The translations under genes and the position numbers were made by a program. Of a stretch of 64,000 bases of DNA, positions 16,604 to 26,079 are shown piece by piece; within the stretch, counting starts at the first letter, position 1, and each line of letters opens with the position of its first letter. The stretch comes from an uncultured Clostridia bacterium (GTDB taxonomy: Bacteria; Bacillota; Clostridia; Christensenellales; Borkfalkiaceae), in assembly GCA_947626105.1 (NCBI GenBank), contig CANQQY010000002.1:1-64000 (forward strand), written 5' to 3'. A model generated the notes under the pieces. That model was not told the DNA's origin. It was given only the letters and a program-made list of their open reading frames with translations, and did no database searches.

Positions 16604-17413
16604 TCAGAACACTTCCGTAAGGCGCGCGACCGCGCCGATATTTTTTTGTATGATCTCGGGAAGATCGTCCCGCCCGAGGGGATGGGAGAGGCCGTCCCGC
16701 CCGACTTCCACCGTAAACGCGGGGATCTTCAAGACCTCCACGCACCAATCCTTGTACCCCCCTGCGGAGCCCTTGGCGTCCTTTAAGGGGTAACCCGTCT
16801 CCTTTGAAAGGATCTTTGCGAGCTTTTTATCCCGCATGCGCCGCAAAAGAGGCTGGTGAAACCGCCAGTAGATCTCTTCGCCCTTTGTGTGCCAGCTCAC
16901 CGTAAACCGCGGATGGATCTTTCGGGTAAATTCCGCAAGCGCGCAGCTCTCCTTTGCGCAGAGAGGTGCGTTCCCCACAAAGTTTTCCGCCGAAGGGACA
17001 AACACGTTTTTCGCCCCCGTGCCCCAGCGGGCGGGGAAATTGACATTGAGATCCACGCCCTCGGCATTAGCCTTCCAGAGCGAGAAATCGCCGCTCCCGT
17101 TCAGGGAAAGGAGCCGCGCCCGCCGCCCTTCGGAGATCCGCTCCGCGCCCGCCGTCGCAAGGAGCGCGCCGTCGGGGTTGGTGAGGGGGAGCACCCACAC
17201 GCTCCCCTTTTTTACGCCGAAGCGCACATGTTCGAGCGCAAGGAGCGCCGTCGCCCACTCGCGCGCATGGATGGCGTATTGGGAGATCCCGAGCGTCTCG
17301 CCCTTCCCCACCCGCATGGCATAGAGGGGATTTCCCTCTTCGCTTCTCCCGTAGATCAACTTTTCGCCGCGAAAACTTTTATAAAAGGCGGCGACTTCCT
17401 CAAAGATTTCCAC
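16604..17413 (-). CDS. M14-family zinc carboxypeptidase
   Basis: A 269-residue metallopeptidase without an evident signal peptide. Zinc ligands are His49 and Glu52 (HARE) and the histidine of SWHTKG. NPDG is the substrate-binding stretch and the catalytic Glu is in TVEVGRD. Relatives cleave gamma-D-glutamyl-diamino acid bonds in peptidoglycan fragments, so murein peptide recycling is a fair guess. The start is a GTG at 17413; no ATG is available in frame. It begins 13 bp after the rlmH stop. Confidence 0.88.
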   Translation of the reverse strand: MEIFEEVAAFYKSFRGEKLIYGRSEEGNPLYAMRVGKGETLGISQYAIHAREWATALLALEHVRFGVKKGSVWVLPLTNPDGALLATAGAERISEGRRARLLSLNGSGDFSLWKANAEGVDLNVNFPARWGTGAKNVFVPSAENFVGNAPLCAKESCALAEFTRKIHPRFTVSWHTKGEEIYWRFHQPLLRRMRDKKLAKILSKETGYPLKDAKGSAGGYKDWCVEVLKIPAFTVEVGRDGLSHPLGRDDLPEIIQKNIGAVARLTEVF

Positions 17414-17426
17414 ACACCATTCTATG

Positions 17427-17864
17427 TCACTTGTGATACTCCGCGCCCGCGCCGATCATGAACGCGCGGTAGATCTGTTCGAGGAGCACGACGCGGAACA
17501 TCTGGTGCGGAAAGGTCATTTCGGAGAAGGAGATCTTCTCGTCCGCCGCCCCTTTTACCGCCCCGTCGAGGCCGCAGGACGAACCGATCACAAAGGTCAT
17601 CTCGGCCCCCTCGTCCCGCTTTTGCTTGACAAGCGCCGCAAAGCGCTCCGAATCCATTCTCTTCCCCTCTACGGCGAGGGCGATTGTAAATCCGCGGCAG
17701 TTTTTGAGGATCTCCGCCCCCTCTTCTTTGAGGGAAGGGCGTTCAGGCAGCTCTTTGATTTCCAGCCTGCAAAAGCGGGAGAGCCGCTTTTCGTACTCCG
17801 CGCAGGCGTCCCGCCAATAGCTCTCTTTGAGTTTTCCGACGCAGACGAGCGTGATCTTCATCAT
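17427..17864 (-). CDS. rlmH: 23S rRNA (pseudouridine1915-N3)-methyltransferase RlmH
   Basis: A 145-residue SPOUT methyltransferase acting on helix 69 of 23S rRNA in the assembled ribosome. It starts MMKITLVCVGKLKE and ends with LLEQIYRAFMIGAGAEYHK, the family C-terminus. The SAM loop is FVIGSSCGLDG where most homologues have GGPxG, a mild deviation. The start overlaps the upstream CPBP stop in ATGATGA, giving two candidate ATGs 3 nt apart. Confidence 0.93.
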   Translation of the reverse strand: MMKITLVCVGKLKESYWRDACAEYEKRLSRFCRLEIKELPERPSLKEEGAEILKNCRGFTIALAVEGKRMDSERFAALVKQKRDEGAEMTFVIGSSCGLDGAVKGAADEKISFSEMTFPHQMFRVVLLEQIYRAFMIGAGAEYHK

Positions 17865-18790
17865 ACCGTGATCCCCGTGATCCCCGTGATCCCCTTGATC
17901 AGCATAACGATCCATTCGACCGCACAGATCGCGATCCCCGCCGCCGCGGCGAGAAAGAACATTTTGCCCATCTTCACGCCGCCGCGCACGTTTTTCTTTT
18001 GCAAAATGAGCCACACCGCGCTCCCCACCAAACAGACCGCGGAGAGGACGTAGATGGTAACCATGCCCGCAAACGGGAGTGCAGAAAGGTCGATCCCGCA
18101 CGCTTCCAAAATCAATATGACAGCGTTATTCACAAAGTGCGCGAGCATGCCGGGAAGGATGCTCCCCGCCCGCTGTGCGAGAAGGGCAAAGGCCGCCCCG
18201 CACAAAAATTGATAGATCGTCTGCTCGGGGTTTCCGTGAAAAAGCGAAAAGAGCGCGCCCGAAATGAGCACGGCGGAGAGCGTCCCCCAGCCCCCCTTTT
18301 GCATGCTCCCGAAGACCACGCCGCGGAAGATCGTTTCCTCAAAAAAAGCGGGAAGCAGGGCAATGACAAGGATCACGGGAAGGAGTTTCCACCCGTCGAG
18401 CGAGGGCACGGAAACGTCGCGAGAGTCATAGCCGAAGAGTTCGAGGAACTTCACAAAATAGTCGTTGAGAAAATTCAGCGAAAACAAAAGTCCGAACTGC
18501 AAAATAAGCGCGACCGCAAAATAATACCACTGACAGCCGCGGTAGAACTTCTTCACGCTTGTATGCGTACGGCAAAAGAAAAAGAGGGCGGCGGCGAGAA
18601 GACTCACCTGCGGAAGGAGAAAGCCGAGATATATATACCAATCCTGCCCCTCCGCTTCCTGCCCTACGCCTATCATAAGCAGAATGAGCGAGAGTATGAA
18701 CGATAAAACGACCGTCGCCCCCGCGGCGAGGGAATAGGAGACGCCCGCCTTCCTGAGGAGCTCCCGCCCGTTGTCCTTTTCGGTATCCAT
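17861..18790 (-). CDS. CPBP-family intramembrane metalloprotease
   Basis: A 309-residue polytopic protein of the CAAX protease/bacteriocin-processing (Abi, CPBP) family. The motifs are FFEETIFRG, SLFHGNPEQ and HFVNNA, supplying the catalytic glutamates and histidines. About eight membrane segments. The C-terminus ends in a GITGITGITV repeat encoded by a 9-bp tandem repeat (17870-17895). The ATG at 18790 is 6 nt from a TATAAT, so the mRNA is probably leaderless. First gene of a four-gene operon. Substrate unknown. Confidence 0.88.
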   Translation of the reverse strand: MDTEKDNGRELLRKAGVSYSLAAGATVVLSFILSLILLMIGVGQEAEGQDWYIYLGFLLPQVSLLAAALFFFCRTHTSVKKFYRGCQWYYFAVALILQFGLLFSLNFLNDYFVKFLELFGYDSRDVSVPSLDGWKLLPVILVIALLPAFFEETIFRGVVFGSMQKGGWGTLSAVLISGALFSLFHGNPEQTIYQFLCGAAFALLAQRAGSILPGMLAHFVNNAVILILEACGIDLSALPFAGMVTIYVLSAVCLVGSAVWLILQKKNVRGGVKMGKMFFLAAAAGIAICAVEWIVMLIKGITGITGITV

Positions 18791-18796
18791 GCCGCC

Positions 18797-18863
18797 ATTA
18801 TAGCAGGAAATCGCCGAAAAGTCCAAAGAATACCTTGCTTTTTCGCAAAATTCTTTCTATAAT
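18797..18863. promoter_or_regulatory. Divergent leaderless promoters
   Basis: Leftward: TGGACT (18820-18825), 17 bp, TATAAT (18797-18802), 6 nt to the protease ATG. Rightward: TTGCTT (18835-18840), 17 bp, TATAAT (18858-18863), 6 nt to the fumarase ATG. Only 79 bp separate the two start codons. Confidence 0.8.
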
Positions 18864-18869
18864 AGGGGC

Positions 18870-19706
18870 ATGAGAACTTTGGATACCGCGGAAATTTCCG
18901 CTTCCGTCTACCGCCTTGCGCGGCGGGCGGGGCTCACGCTCACAGACAGCTGTAAAAACGCCTTGCGGCTCGCTTCCGAACAAGAGGAAGGCGCCGCGCG
19001 CTTCGCCCTCGGGACGGTATTGGAAAACGAGAAGATCGCGCAAAGGGAACAAATGCCCGTCTGCCAGGACACGGGCATGGCGGTCGTTTTGCTCTCTCTC
19101 GGGCAGGAAGTCCTTCTTGCGGGCATGCCCCTGAAAGAAGCCGTGGACGACGGCGTCCGCCGCGCCTATGCTGACGGATTTTTCAGAAAGAGCATCTGCG
19201 ACCCTCTGACCCGCGAAAACACGGGCGATAATACGCCCGCACATCTGCATGTGGAGATCGTCGAAGGCGACAAGGTAGAGATCATCTTCCTTCCGAAGGG
19301 ATTCGGGAGCGAAAACATGAGTAAACTCTATATGCTCGTCCCCGCCGAGGGGCGCGAGGGCGTGATCAATGCCATTGTAAACACGGTGAAGGCGGCGGGT
19401 TCCCGCCCCTGTCCGCCCGTCTATGTCGGCGTGGGGATCGGCGGGTCTTTCGACGGTTGCGCCTATCTTGCGAAAAAGGCCCTGACGCGCGAGGTAGGCT
19501 CTGCTCATCCCCGCGAGGACGTCGCCGCGATCCAGCGGGAAGCACTGGATAAAATCAACGCCTTGGGGATCGGCGCGCAGGGCTTCGGCGGAAAAGTCAC
19601 GGCGATCGGCGTAAGTTGCGAGATCGCCCCCACTCACATTGCGGGGCTGCCCGTCGCCGTCAATATCCAGTGCCACTGCGTGCGGTGCGAAAAGGAGATT
19701 TTATGA
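18870..19706 (+). CDS. Class I fumarate hydratase, alpha subunit
   Basis: A 278-residue catalytic subunit of an iron-sulfur hydro-lyase interconverting fumarate and malate (or, in the tartrate dehydratase branch, acting on tartrate). Candidate cluster cysteines are Cys65 (MPVCQDTGMAV), Cys197 (GSFDGCAYLAKKA) and the C-terminal QCHCVRC. GDNTPAHLH is a family hallmark. It overlaps the beta subunit by 4 bp. Sequence alone does not separate fumarase from L(+)-tartrate dehydratase. Leaderless promoter upstream. Confidence 0.9.
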   Translation: MRTLDTAEISASVYRLARRAGLTLTDSCKNALRLASEQEEGAARFALGTVLENEKIAQREQMPVCQDTGMAVVLLSLGQEVLLAGMPLKEAVDDGVRRAYADGFFRKSICDPLTRENTGDNTPAHLHVEIVEGDKVEIIFLPKGFGSENMSKLYMLVPAEGREGVINAIVNTVKAAGSRPCPPVYVGVGIGGSFDGCAYLAKKALTREVGSAHPREDVAAIQREALDKINALGIGAQGFGGKVTAIGVSCEIAPTHIAGLPVAVNIQCHCVRCEKEIL

Positions 19707-20221
19707 GAAAACTTCATTTGCCCCTCACAAAGCAGGAGATCATGAACCTGCACGCGGGCGACTGCGTCTTTTTGTCGGGCGTCGTCTATACGGCGCGGGA
19801 CTGCGCCCATAAGCGGCTAATTTCCATGCTCGACCGCGGGGAGCCCCTTCCGTTCGACGTGAGGGGCGCTTTCATCTATTATGCGGGCCCCTGCCCCGCC
19901 CCGACGGGAAAGGCGTGCGGGAGCTGCGGTCCCACCACCTCGGCGCGCATGAACGCCTTTGCCCCGCGGCTTCTGCGGGAAGGGCTCGGAGGCATGATCG
20001 GAAAGGGCGAAATGGACGGCGAGACGAGACGGACGATCGAGGAGTGCGGCGCGGTCTATTTCGCGGCGGTCGGCGGCGCGGGCGCGCTGTACGGCAATGC
20101 GATCAAGCGTATGGAGACCGTCGCTTTCCCCGAACTTTTGAGCGAGGCGGTCTATCGGTTGGAGATCGAGGATTTTCCCGCCGTCGTCGCCCACGACGCC
20201 CACGGCGGAAGTATTTATTGA
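19703..20221 (+). CDS. Class I fumarate hydratase, beta subunit
   Basis: A 172-residue swivel-domain subunit. LHAGDCVFLSGVVYTARDCAHKR at the N-terminus and GPTTSARMN in the middle are typical. A PCPAPTGKACGSCG segment is cysteine-rich. The ATG at 19703 has AAAGGAG and overlaps the alpha stop as ATGA, so the two are coupled and form the holoenzyme. Confidence 0.9.
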   Translation: MRKLHLPLTKQEIMNLHAGDCVFLSGVVYTARDCAHKRLISMLDRGEPLPFDVRGAFIYYAGPCPAPTGKACGSCGPTTSARMNAFAPRLLREGLGGMIGKGEMDGETRRTIEECGAVYFAAVGGAGALYGNAIKRMETVAFPELLSEAVYRLEIEDFPAVVAHDAHGGSIY

Positions 20222-20234
20222 CTTTTGAGTCATT

Positions 20235-20470
20235 CTTGGGAAGCAACGCTTCCACAAGCCCTACCCCCTACGGGGGGAGGGTGGCACGGCACAGCCGTGA
20301 CGGATGGGGGGCATGCTGCCCTACTTTGCGGCAGTGCCGCTCGTGCCGCGCTTAGTGCAATAGAATGCGCGCGGGGCAGCATGACGTCATTCAGAACCAT
20401 TGCCCACCCCCCTACCCCCCTCCTTAGGAGGGGGCATGCGTGCGGGGCGGGAGAGGGCAATGCCCCCGTC
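20235..20470. repeat. Mosaic of intergenic palindromic repeats
   Basis: No gene seen. GGCACGGCACAGCCGTGACGG unit, a TGCGGCAGTGCCGC hairpin and a CCCCCCTCCTTAGGAGGGGG unit. Confidence 0.7.
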
Positions 20471-20480
20471 AAAAGCGCAT

Positions 20481-20510
20481 AAAAAAGCACGGCGAATGCC
20501 GTGCTTTTTT
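20481..20510 (-). terminator. Bidirectional terminator between fumarase and giant lipoprotein genes
   Basis: AAAAAAGCACGGC / GCCGTGCTTTTTT with loop GAAT; T runs on both strands suit the convergent genes. Confidence 0.9.
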
Positions 20511-20526
20511 AAGTTTTGCGTCGTTG

Positions 20527-23500
20527 TTACGCTTGTGCCGCGTGGCTGCGCGTCATGGAAGTGAAGGTCATGACGGCATTGTCGCCGCCAAAGCAAGCAA
20601 AGTAGCTGTCTTGGAGAGCGCCGCCCGTCGCGGTGACCGTCCATGTGGAAACAACCAGATTGTCGCCGATCGCGATTGTGTAAACGATCGAGTCGCCCGT
20701 CCAGTCAAGCGTCACCTTGAAGTTGTACTCCTGATTCTCCACATATTGGCTGTAACTGCCCGTTCCGCTCTGCGCATTGACGCAGTGCAATCCGTTTGTC
20801 GTATCCCAGCCCGCCGCAGCGCTACCGGTCCCATCCAACACATAGTTATCCACTCTCATGCGTTCCAGGGGAGCATTAGTATAAAGGCTGAGCACGGGGC
20901 CATCCCAAACTGCGGGAGCAAAGGCGCCCTGATCGGAAACACGGTCAAACTTGACAGTCCCGTTGAGCTCGAGTTTTTCGCCCTTGCGGATCTCCGTATG
21001 CCAAATGTTATTCACATATGCCTTGGAGGCGTTCCATGTCAAAGGTTCCTCAACGGACGTACTCTGTTGATCGGAGAGCAGAACATTCGATGTCACCGTA
21101 GCCGTATCGACGGTCGTGCCCTGCTGAGCCGCAAAATTCGCACTGTAAACATGCTCCGTCATATCGGAGATCGTATAGACAAATGCAAGATACACGGTAT
21201 CTCCCGTCTTGTCCGTATAATACGTTTCGGTAACCGTGAGAACGCCGTCCGAAAGCGTGATCTCAATTTCGGTGCGACCCGCAAGTTTTGCGGCAAGCCA
21301 TGCTTCCGTGGTAATCGTCGTACCGTCTTTATCTGTATAAGATCCAATTCCCCAAAGCGTTGTTTCTTCGCCCTTTTTGTGCGGCACAATGCTCGCGTCT
21401 CTCCAACCGGTGCCCCAGTTATTGCTCGTGATGAGAGCGCCCTCCACATCGGTACGGAGGAAATAGAATTGGGTGGAGCTCTTAATGATCTGAATGTTGA
21501 GGCCGGCATAGGCGGTCGAGCCGTCTCCGTCGGCATCAAGCGCGGAATACGTGACAACGGCCTTTGTCGTCTTGCCTTCGACGATCTTTAACTCTGCGCC
21601 CGCCGAGGAACCCCATACGCCGATTACACTCTGATCCGCATTGAATTCGGCATACAGATCTTCCCAAACGGCGGTGATGGTAATTTCGGCGCCCGCTTCT
21701 GCGTCGTAGGCTTCTTCGGGGAAATAGACGGTATCATTGATCTGCCAACCGCGGAAATACTTGCCCTCGGGAGCCGTATACGGATTTTGGGGAAGGTTGA
21801 CGGTATAGCTGCCCCGATCGTTGGGATCTTCCGCTTCAAGACGGGGATCCTCGCCCTCGGCGCCCTCGCCCTTGACAAAGGTAAACGTCGGCTTTTCGGG
21901 CTCGGCTTCACCAACCTCTTCCCACTTGATCTCGGAAAGCGTCAAGTCGTAGGTTTTACCCGCTTCGACCTTGACTTGCATGTCGAACAGGGAAACGCCG
22001 CTTGCTTCATTGTCGTTGATCTTCGCGCTTTCATACACGAATGTCACAGTGATCGTCTTGGTCTCGCCCTTGGTGAAGGTATAGACCGTTACGTCGTTGT
22101 TGACCTTCAACTCGCATGCTTCGGCCGCATAGATCGTGACGGTGAGCTTGTAGGTCTTGCCCTTCGTGTATTCCGTCTCGTTGTTATAGAAGAGTTGGAG
22201 ACCGAAATCGCAAGTTCCGCTGGTGCAGTTGAGCAAAATGTGAACGGAGGTCTTTTCCGGATTGAGGAATTTCGCTTCGGTCAACTCCGTCGTAGAACCG
22301 CACCAACCTTGGTCGTGCCACACTCTCCAATCCTTTTCCACAATGCTGACGGGCTCCCCGCCCTCGGCAATGGAATCACCGGAGGCAACGGCCTCATTCC
22401 ACAAGATATTCTTGATGGTGAGCTCATAGCTCTTCCCGGCTTCAAGCACAAGCTGCATATCGAAGAAAGACATGCCGCCGGGATCGCCGTTATAAGTGTA
22501 AGTGAAGTCCACGCTGATCTCGTTGTCGCCCGCAGTCAAATCGTATCCCTTGCCGTTCGCAGTGATCTTGCATGCCTCGGCGACATTGATCGTAAATGTC
22601 ACGGTGTACTTCTTGTTGAGTTTGCCCGCATAGTCCTCGGGGTTGTAGAAGAGCTGGAAGCCCCACGCAAGAGCCCCCGTTGCGCTCAATTTTGCATGAA
22701 TATTGACGCCGTCGTTGTCCTCGTCGGTGAAAACAACTTCCTCGATCGTCGAATTGGCGTCGTTCCAATATTTCCATGAGCCGACAGACTTATTCTCTTC
22801 GCCGTAAACGATCTCGTTCTCGCCTCTGAGTACCACAATAACAGTGATCGTCTCTTCCTTGCCTTCGAGCGGGATCGTATACTTCCCTTCTGCGTCCGCC
22901 GTCAGGACCGTATCTCCGATCCTGACCTGGTCGAGTACGGAACCGGGATTTACGGTTACCGTGAGCTTGACTTCTGCGCCGGAAGAATATTTATTTCCTT
23001 CGGCGGAGGGCGTAAGCTCGTAGCTGCCCTTGCTGCTGTCGATCTGAACGTTGACCGTATATTCGGTAGGATCGGGCGTAACGGAACCTGTGACTACAAG
23101 ATAGAGTTTCCCTTCCTTTTCGGTGAGCGTAAACGTCTTGCCTTCCAAATCTACCTTAAATTGTCCTCCCGAGAGTACGCTGTAAGGCTTCTCATAGGAA
23201 TTGTTGCCGCACTTCAAAACGACTGCAACATCGCCCGTAAGCGCAAGCGCCTGTTCCTTCGTCATGGAGAAGTAGACGATCTTGGGCGCGTTGCTGTCTA
23301 CTTTGACTACGTCAAGCGTCAGATCATCGCCCACCTTGAGTTTCAAGGTGTTCTGAATCGCGTTATCGTCTGCAAGGCCTGTCGTCTGTACCAAACGTAC
23401 GACGATCGCAATTCCGTCGCCATAAGGTACAAGGCTGACATCGCCAAAGGCGGTGACCGCCTGGTCCACGGGACCCGACGAGGCCGATACGGTGAGATAG

Positions 23501-25926
23501 AGCTTTTCATCCTTCACGTTCAGAAGGAAGCTCTTGTTTTCAAGATTCGTGGAATTTTCCGCACCGGAAACTACCGTGCAGGGCATCCCGTAGGACTTGC
23601 CGCCCACGCTGAGAGAGACTGCGAGATCCCCTTCCCCGAGCGCAAGCGCCTGCGCCTTTGTGATGGAGAATTTCACGGTTTTCAGCGCATCAGCCCAGCC
23701 CGTGACTTCGGCCGCGTCAAACTGCGTGGAGCCGATCGTGAGTTTTACACCCGCTTTGAGCGCATCTGCGTCGGCATAGCCGATCCCCTTCACGCGGAAG
23801 AAGATCGCAAACCCGTCGCCGTCCGCAATCAAATTCGTGTCGCCGAATTCCTCTTCCTGCGCGGACGTCTGCTTGGTGAGCGTGTATTTATCCTCGCCGA
23901 CATAGAGGGTGAGGGTGCCGTCCGCCTCCTGCTTTGCAAGGCTGCCGGTTTTCACGCCCGAGATCCCGTGTTCGGAAGAATCTTCTGTGTAGAGGCAAAT
24001 ATAATCGCCGACGACAGCGGTCGTCACAGTCTTGGTTTCGCCGTTTCTGACCAAAGAAGAATTGGCGCCGAGTGTGAGTTTCACAGTCTTTTCCGCATTT
24101 TCATAGACGCCGTTCGGAAGCGCGATGCCGGCGGGGAGCTCCGCTTTCGAAGTGGAAGTCATGGGATGTGCCTGTCCCTGAACGGTGACCGTAAACGTCA
24201 GCGTTCCGTCCACCACAGTAACGGTAGTCGAACCGTCCGGTGTTTCAAAGCCGTACGTGTTATCGGATTTTTCGGGAATATGAATGGAGGTTCCGATCGC
24301 CTCATCGCCGCTCCCGATGATCTCCGCCACATCAATGCCATCCGCAACCTTTTTAATATAGAGTGTTACGGTTCCCTCATCCGATTCAACCGTCCACACG
24401 CCGTCGATTTCATCCGCGGGCGCGGGCTCTCCGGCAGTGTGTTTGAGCACGAGTTTTTCGCCCTCATATGCGAGGGTATAGACGTCCGTGCCGAGCGTCA
24501 CGCTGCTGTTATCGTCCACACGGACTGCCGGAACGGGATAGGTCTTGTCTGCCGCTGCGGACTTCAAAGTCACGTCCTCGCTGGCGCCCATGCCTGCAAG
24601 CCCGTCCTTCGTAAGACGGAAGAAGATGACATAGATCGCGCTGTCCCCTGCGGGTGCGTCTACATGGACGGCCTCGAATTCCGCCGTCCCGACAAGAAGT
24701 TTGAGGTCGGATTGCATTTCTTCGGCGGAAGCATATCCCGTTGCCTCTGCGCGGAGCGCGATCTGGAAGCTCGAATCGTTGTTGTCCGAGATCGCGTTCG
24801 CATTGTGGAATGCCGTCAAGTTTTTCGCGGGCGGGTTCTCGCCGTTCCTGGTGAAAACGACGGTGAACGCCGCGTCTTGGGTGACGGTAAGCTCATACTT
24901 GCCCTGTCCGTTGAGATCGACATGATTGCCGTTGAGCTTGACTTCGACGGAGTAGCCCGCCGCAGTGACGACGGTAAGGGTCACCTTCGTGTCCTTGGCA
25001 ACCTTCCCCGTCTTGTCAAGTTCGGCGGAATTGCCGTTGCCGACGCCCGTCACATTGAGGGAAACGGTGTATTCCTGCGTTTCCGTGCTATTCTTGGTGA
25101 AAACGACGGTGAACGCCGCATTTTCGGTGACGGTGAGTTCATACTTGCCTTCCGCGGTGAGGTCGATCTTACTGCCGTTGAGCTTGACTTCTGCGGTATA
25201 GCCGTCCGCGGTGACGACGGTAAGGGTCACTTTCTCGTCTTTCCCGACGACGCCCTCCTTGTCGAGCGTCGCGGAATTGCCGTTCCCGCCGCCCGTGACG
25301 GAAAGCGAGACGTTAAATTCGTGTTCTCCCATCGGTTCCGACTCGATCGTGATCCCGACGTCCTTTTCCGCTACGGTGACGGTGTATTTGCCGTCCTCAC
25401 CCTTTTGGAGTTCGACGCCGTCCGCCTTCACGGAAACGACTCTAAGGTTCTCCCCGGGGGCGAAATCTACGGTGAATTTGACGACGTCGCCCGTATGATA
25501 GGGAGGCTCTTTGTCGAATTCCACATGGGCTTTCCCCGTGGGATCGGTCACTTTGATCTCGTATTCCGTTTCCGAAGAGCCGTTCGCCTGCCACTGGGCA
25601 GCGAGGGTCACGTTGCGCCCGGGCATCGTGAAGGTCGCACCGGCGTTGTATTCGGCGGAGCCGCCCTCTTCCTTCCACTTTGTGAAGGTGTGCCCATCGT
25701 AAGTGAAGGTGTTGGCGCCCAAAACCGTAACGGTGTCGCCTTCCTTGTGCTGTTCTGTCTTGTCTGCGCCGACGCCGCCGTTCGCCTTATACGTCAACGT
25801 ATAGGTCGCAGCCTCGTCGGGGTTCGGGTTTTCGCCTTCTGTATCGTCGCCGCACGCCGCCATGATCCCGACGCCGAAACAGACGATCATCACAATGAGC
25901 AAAAACCGCAAAAGATGCTTTCTCAT
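20527..25926 (-). CDS. Giant multidomain surface lipoprotein with InlB-type and Ig-like repeats
   Basis: A 1799-residue exported lipoprotein. The signal peptide MRKHLLRFLLIVMIV leads to lipobox MAAC. Then come an InlB/Listeria-Bacteroides repeat (about 40-110), two near-identical 85-residue repeats containing VSLxVTGxGNGNSAxLDK and VEVKLNG, and three copies of a 130-residue domain with LGDG/YGDGxAIxxRxxG and TKxQALAL. Two carbohydrate-binding-like domains share GLQLFYNxE and SFFDMQLxxEAGK. A second InlB-type repeat and a C-terminal LamG-like domain ending at SHAAQA follow. Probably an adhesin or glycan-binding protein. The start at 25926 has GGGGAGGAAC upstream. No sortase signal. Confidence 0.85.
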   Translation of the reverse strand: MRKHLLRFLLIVMIVCFGVGIMAACGDDTEGENPNPDEAATYTLTYKANGGVGADKTEQHKEGDTVTVLGANTFTYDGHTFTKWKEEGGSAEYNAGATFTMPGRNVTLAAQWQANGSSETEYEIKVTDPTGKAHVEFDKEPPYHTGDVVKFTVDFAPGENLRVVSVKADGVELQKGEDGKYTVTVAEKDVGITIESEPMGEHEFNVSLSVTGGGNGNSATLDKEGVVGKDEKVTLTVVTADGYTAEVKLNGSKIDLTAEGKYELTVTENAAFTVVFTKNSTETQEYTVSLNVTGVGNGNSAELDKTGKVAKDTKVTLTVVTAAGYSVEVKLNGNHVDLNGQGKYELTVTQDAAFTVVFTRNGENPPAKNLTAFHNANAISDNNDSSFQIALRAEATGYASAEEMQSDLKLLVGTAEFEAVHVDAPAGDSAIYVIFFRLTKDGLAGMGASEDVTLKSAAADKTYPVPAVRVDDNSSVTLGTDVYTLAYEGEKLVLKHTAGEPAPADEIDGVWTVESDEGTVTLYIKKVADGIDVAEIIGSGDEAIGTSIHIPEKSDNTYGFETPDGSTTVTVVDGTLTFTVTVQGQAHPMTSTSKAELPAGIALPNGVYENAEKTVKLTLGANSSLVRNGETKTVTTAVVGDYICLYTEDSSEHGISGVKTGSLAKQEADGTLTLYVGEDKYTLTKQTSAQEEEFGDTNLIADGDGFAIFFRVKGIGYADADALKAGVKLTIGSTQFDAAEVTGWADALKTVKFSITKAQALALGEGDLAVSLSVGGKSYGMPCTVVSGAENSTNLENKSFLLNVKDEKLYLTVSASSGPVDQAVTAFGDVSLVPYGDGIAIVVRLVQTTGLADDNAIQNTLKLKVGDDLTLDVVKVDSNAPKIVYFSMTKEQALALTGDVAVVLKCGNNSYEKPYSVLSGGQFKVDLEGKTFTLTEKEGKLYLVVTGSVTPDPTEYTVNVQIDSSKGSYELTPSAEGNKYSSGAEVKLTVTVNPGSVLDQVRIGDTVLTADAEGKYTIPLEGKEETITVIVVLRGENEIVYGEENKSVGSWKYWNDANSTIEEVVFTDEDNDGVNIHAKLSATGALAWGFQLFYNPEDYAGKLNKKYTVTFTINVAEACKITANGKGYDLTAGDNEISVDFTYTYNGDPGGMSFFDMQLVLEAGKSYELTIKNILWNEAVASGDSIAEGGEPVSIVEKDWRVWHDQGWCGSTTELTEAKFLNPEKTSVHILLNCTSGTCDFGLQLFYNNETEYTKGKTYKLTVTIYAAEACELKVNNDVTVYTFTKGETKTITVTFVYESAKINDNEASGVSLFDMQVKVEAGKTYDLTLSEIKWEEVGEAEPEKPTFTFVKGEGAEGEDPRLEAEDPNDRGSYTVNLPQNPYTAPEGKYFRGWQINDTVYFPEEAYDAEAGAEITITAVWEDLYAEFNADQSVIGVWGSSAGAELKIVEGKTTKAVVTYSALDADGDGSTAYAGLNIQIIKSSTQFYFLRTDVEGALITSNNWGTGWRDASIVPHKKGEETTLWGIGSYTDKDGTTITTEAWLAAKLAGRTEIEITLSDGVLTVTETYYTDKTGDTVYLAFVYTISDMTEHVYSANFAAQQGTTVDTATVTSNVLLSDQQSTSVEEPLTWNASKAYVNNIWHTEIRKGEKLELNGTVKFDRVSDQGAFAPAVWDGPVLSLYTNAPLERMRVDNYVLDGTGSAAAGWDTTNGLHCVNAQSGTGSYSQYVENQEYNFKVTLDWTGDSIVYTIAIGDNLVVSTWTVTATGGALQDSYFACFGGDNAVMTFTSMTRSHAAQA

Positions 25927-26006
25927 ACTGTTCCTCCCCATCTAAATTTGTTTCGGATCTCACAGTTCCATGCCGAAAAAACGGAATCTGTGATGTTCCG
26001 TGAAAT

Positions 26007-26034
26007 ATTATATCATAAATTCGTTCGCTGTCAA
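26007..26034 (-). promoter_or_regulatory. Promoter of the giant lipoprotein gene
   Basis: Minus strand TTGACA (26029-26034), 16 bp, TATAAT (26007-26012), giving a leader of about 75 nt. Confidence 0.75.
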
Positions 26035-26079
26035 TCTTTTTGGAAAAATAAGTCAATTCACGGGCATATCTTGCGGATT

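Noticed and set aside
17866..18101. N-terminal extension of RlmH
   Set aside because: It reads through the CPBP gene in another frame; family members start at MKIT/MMKIT.
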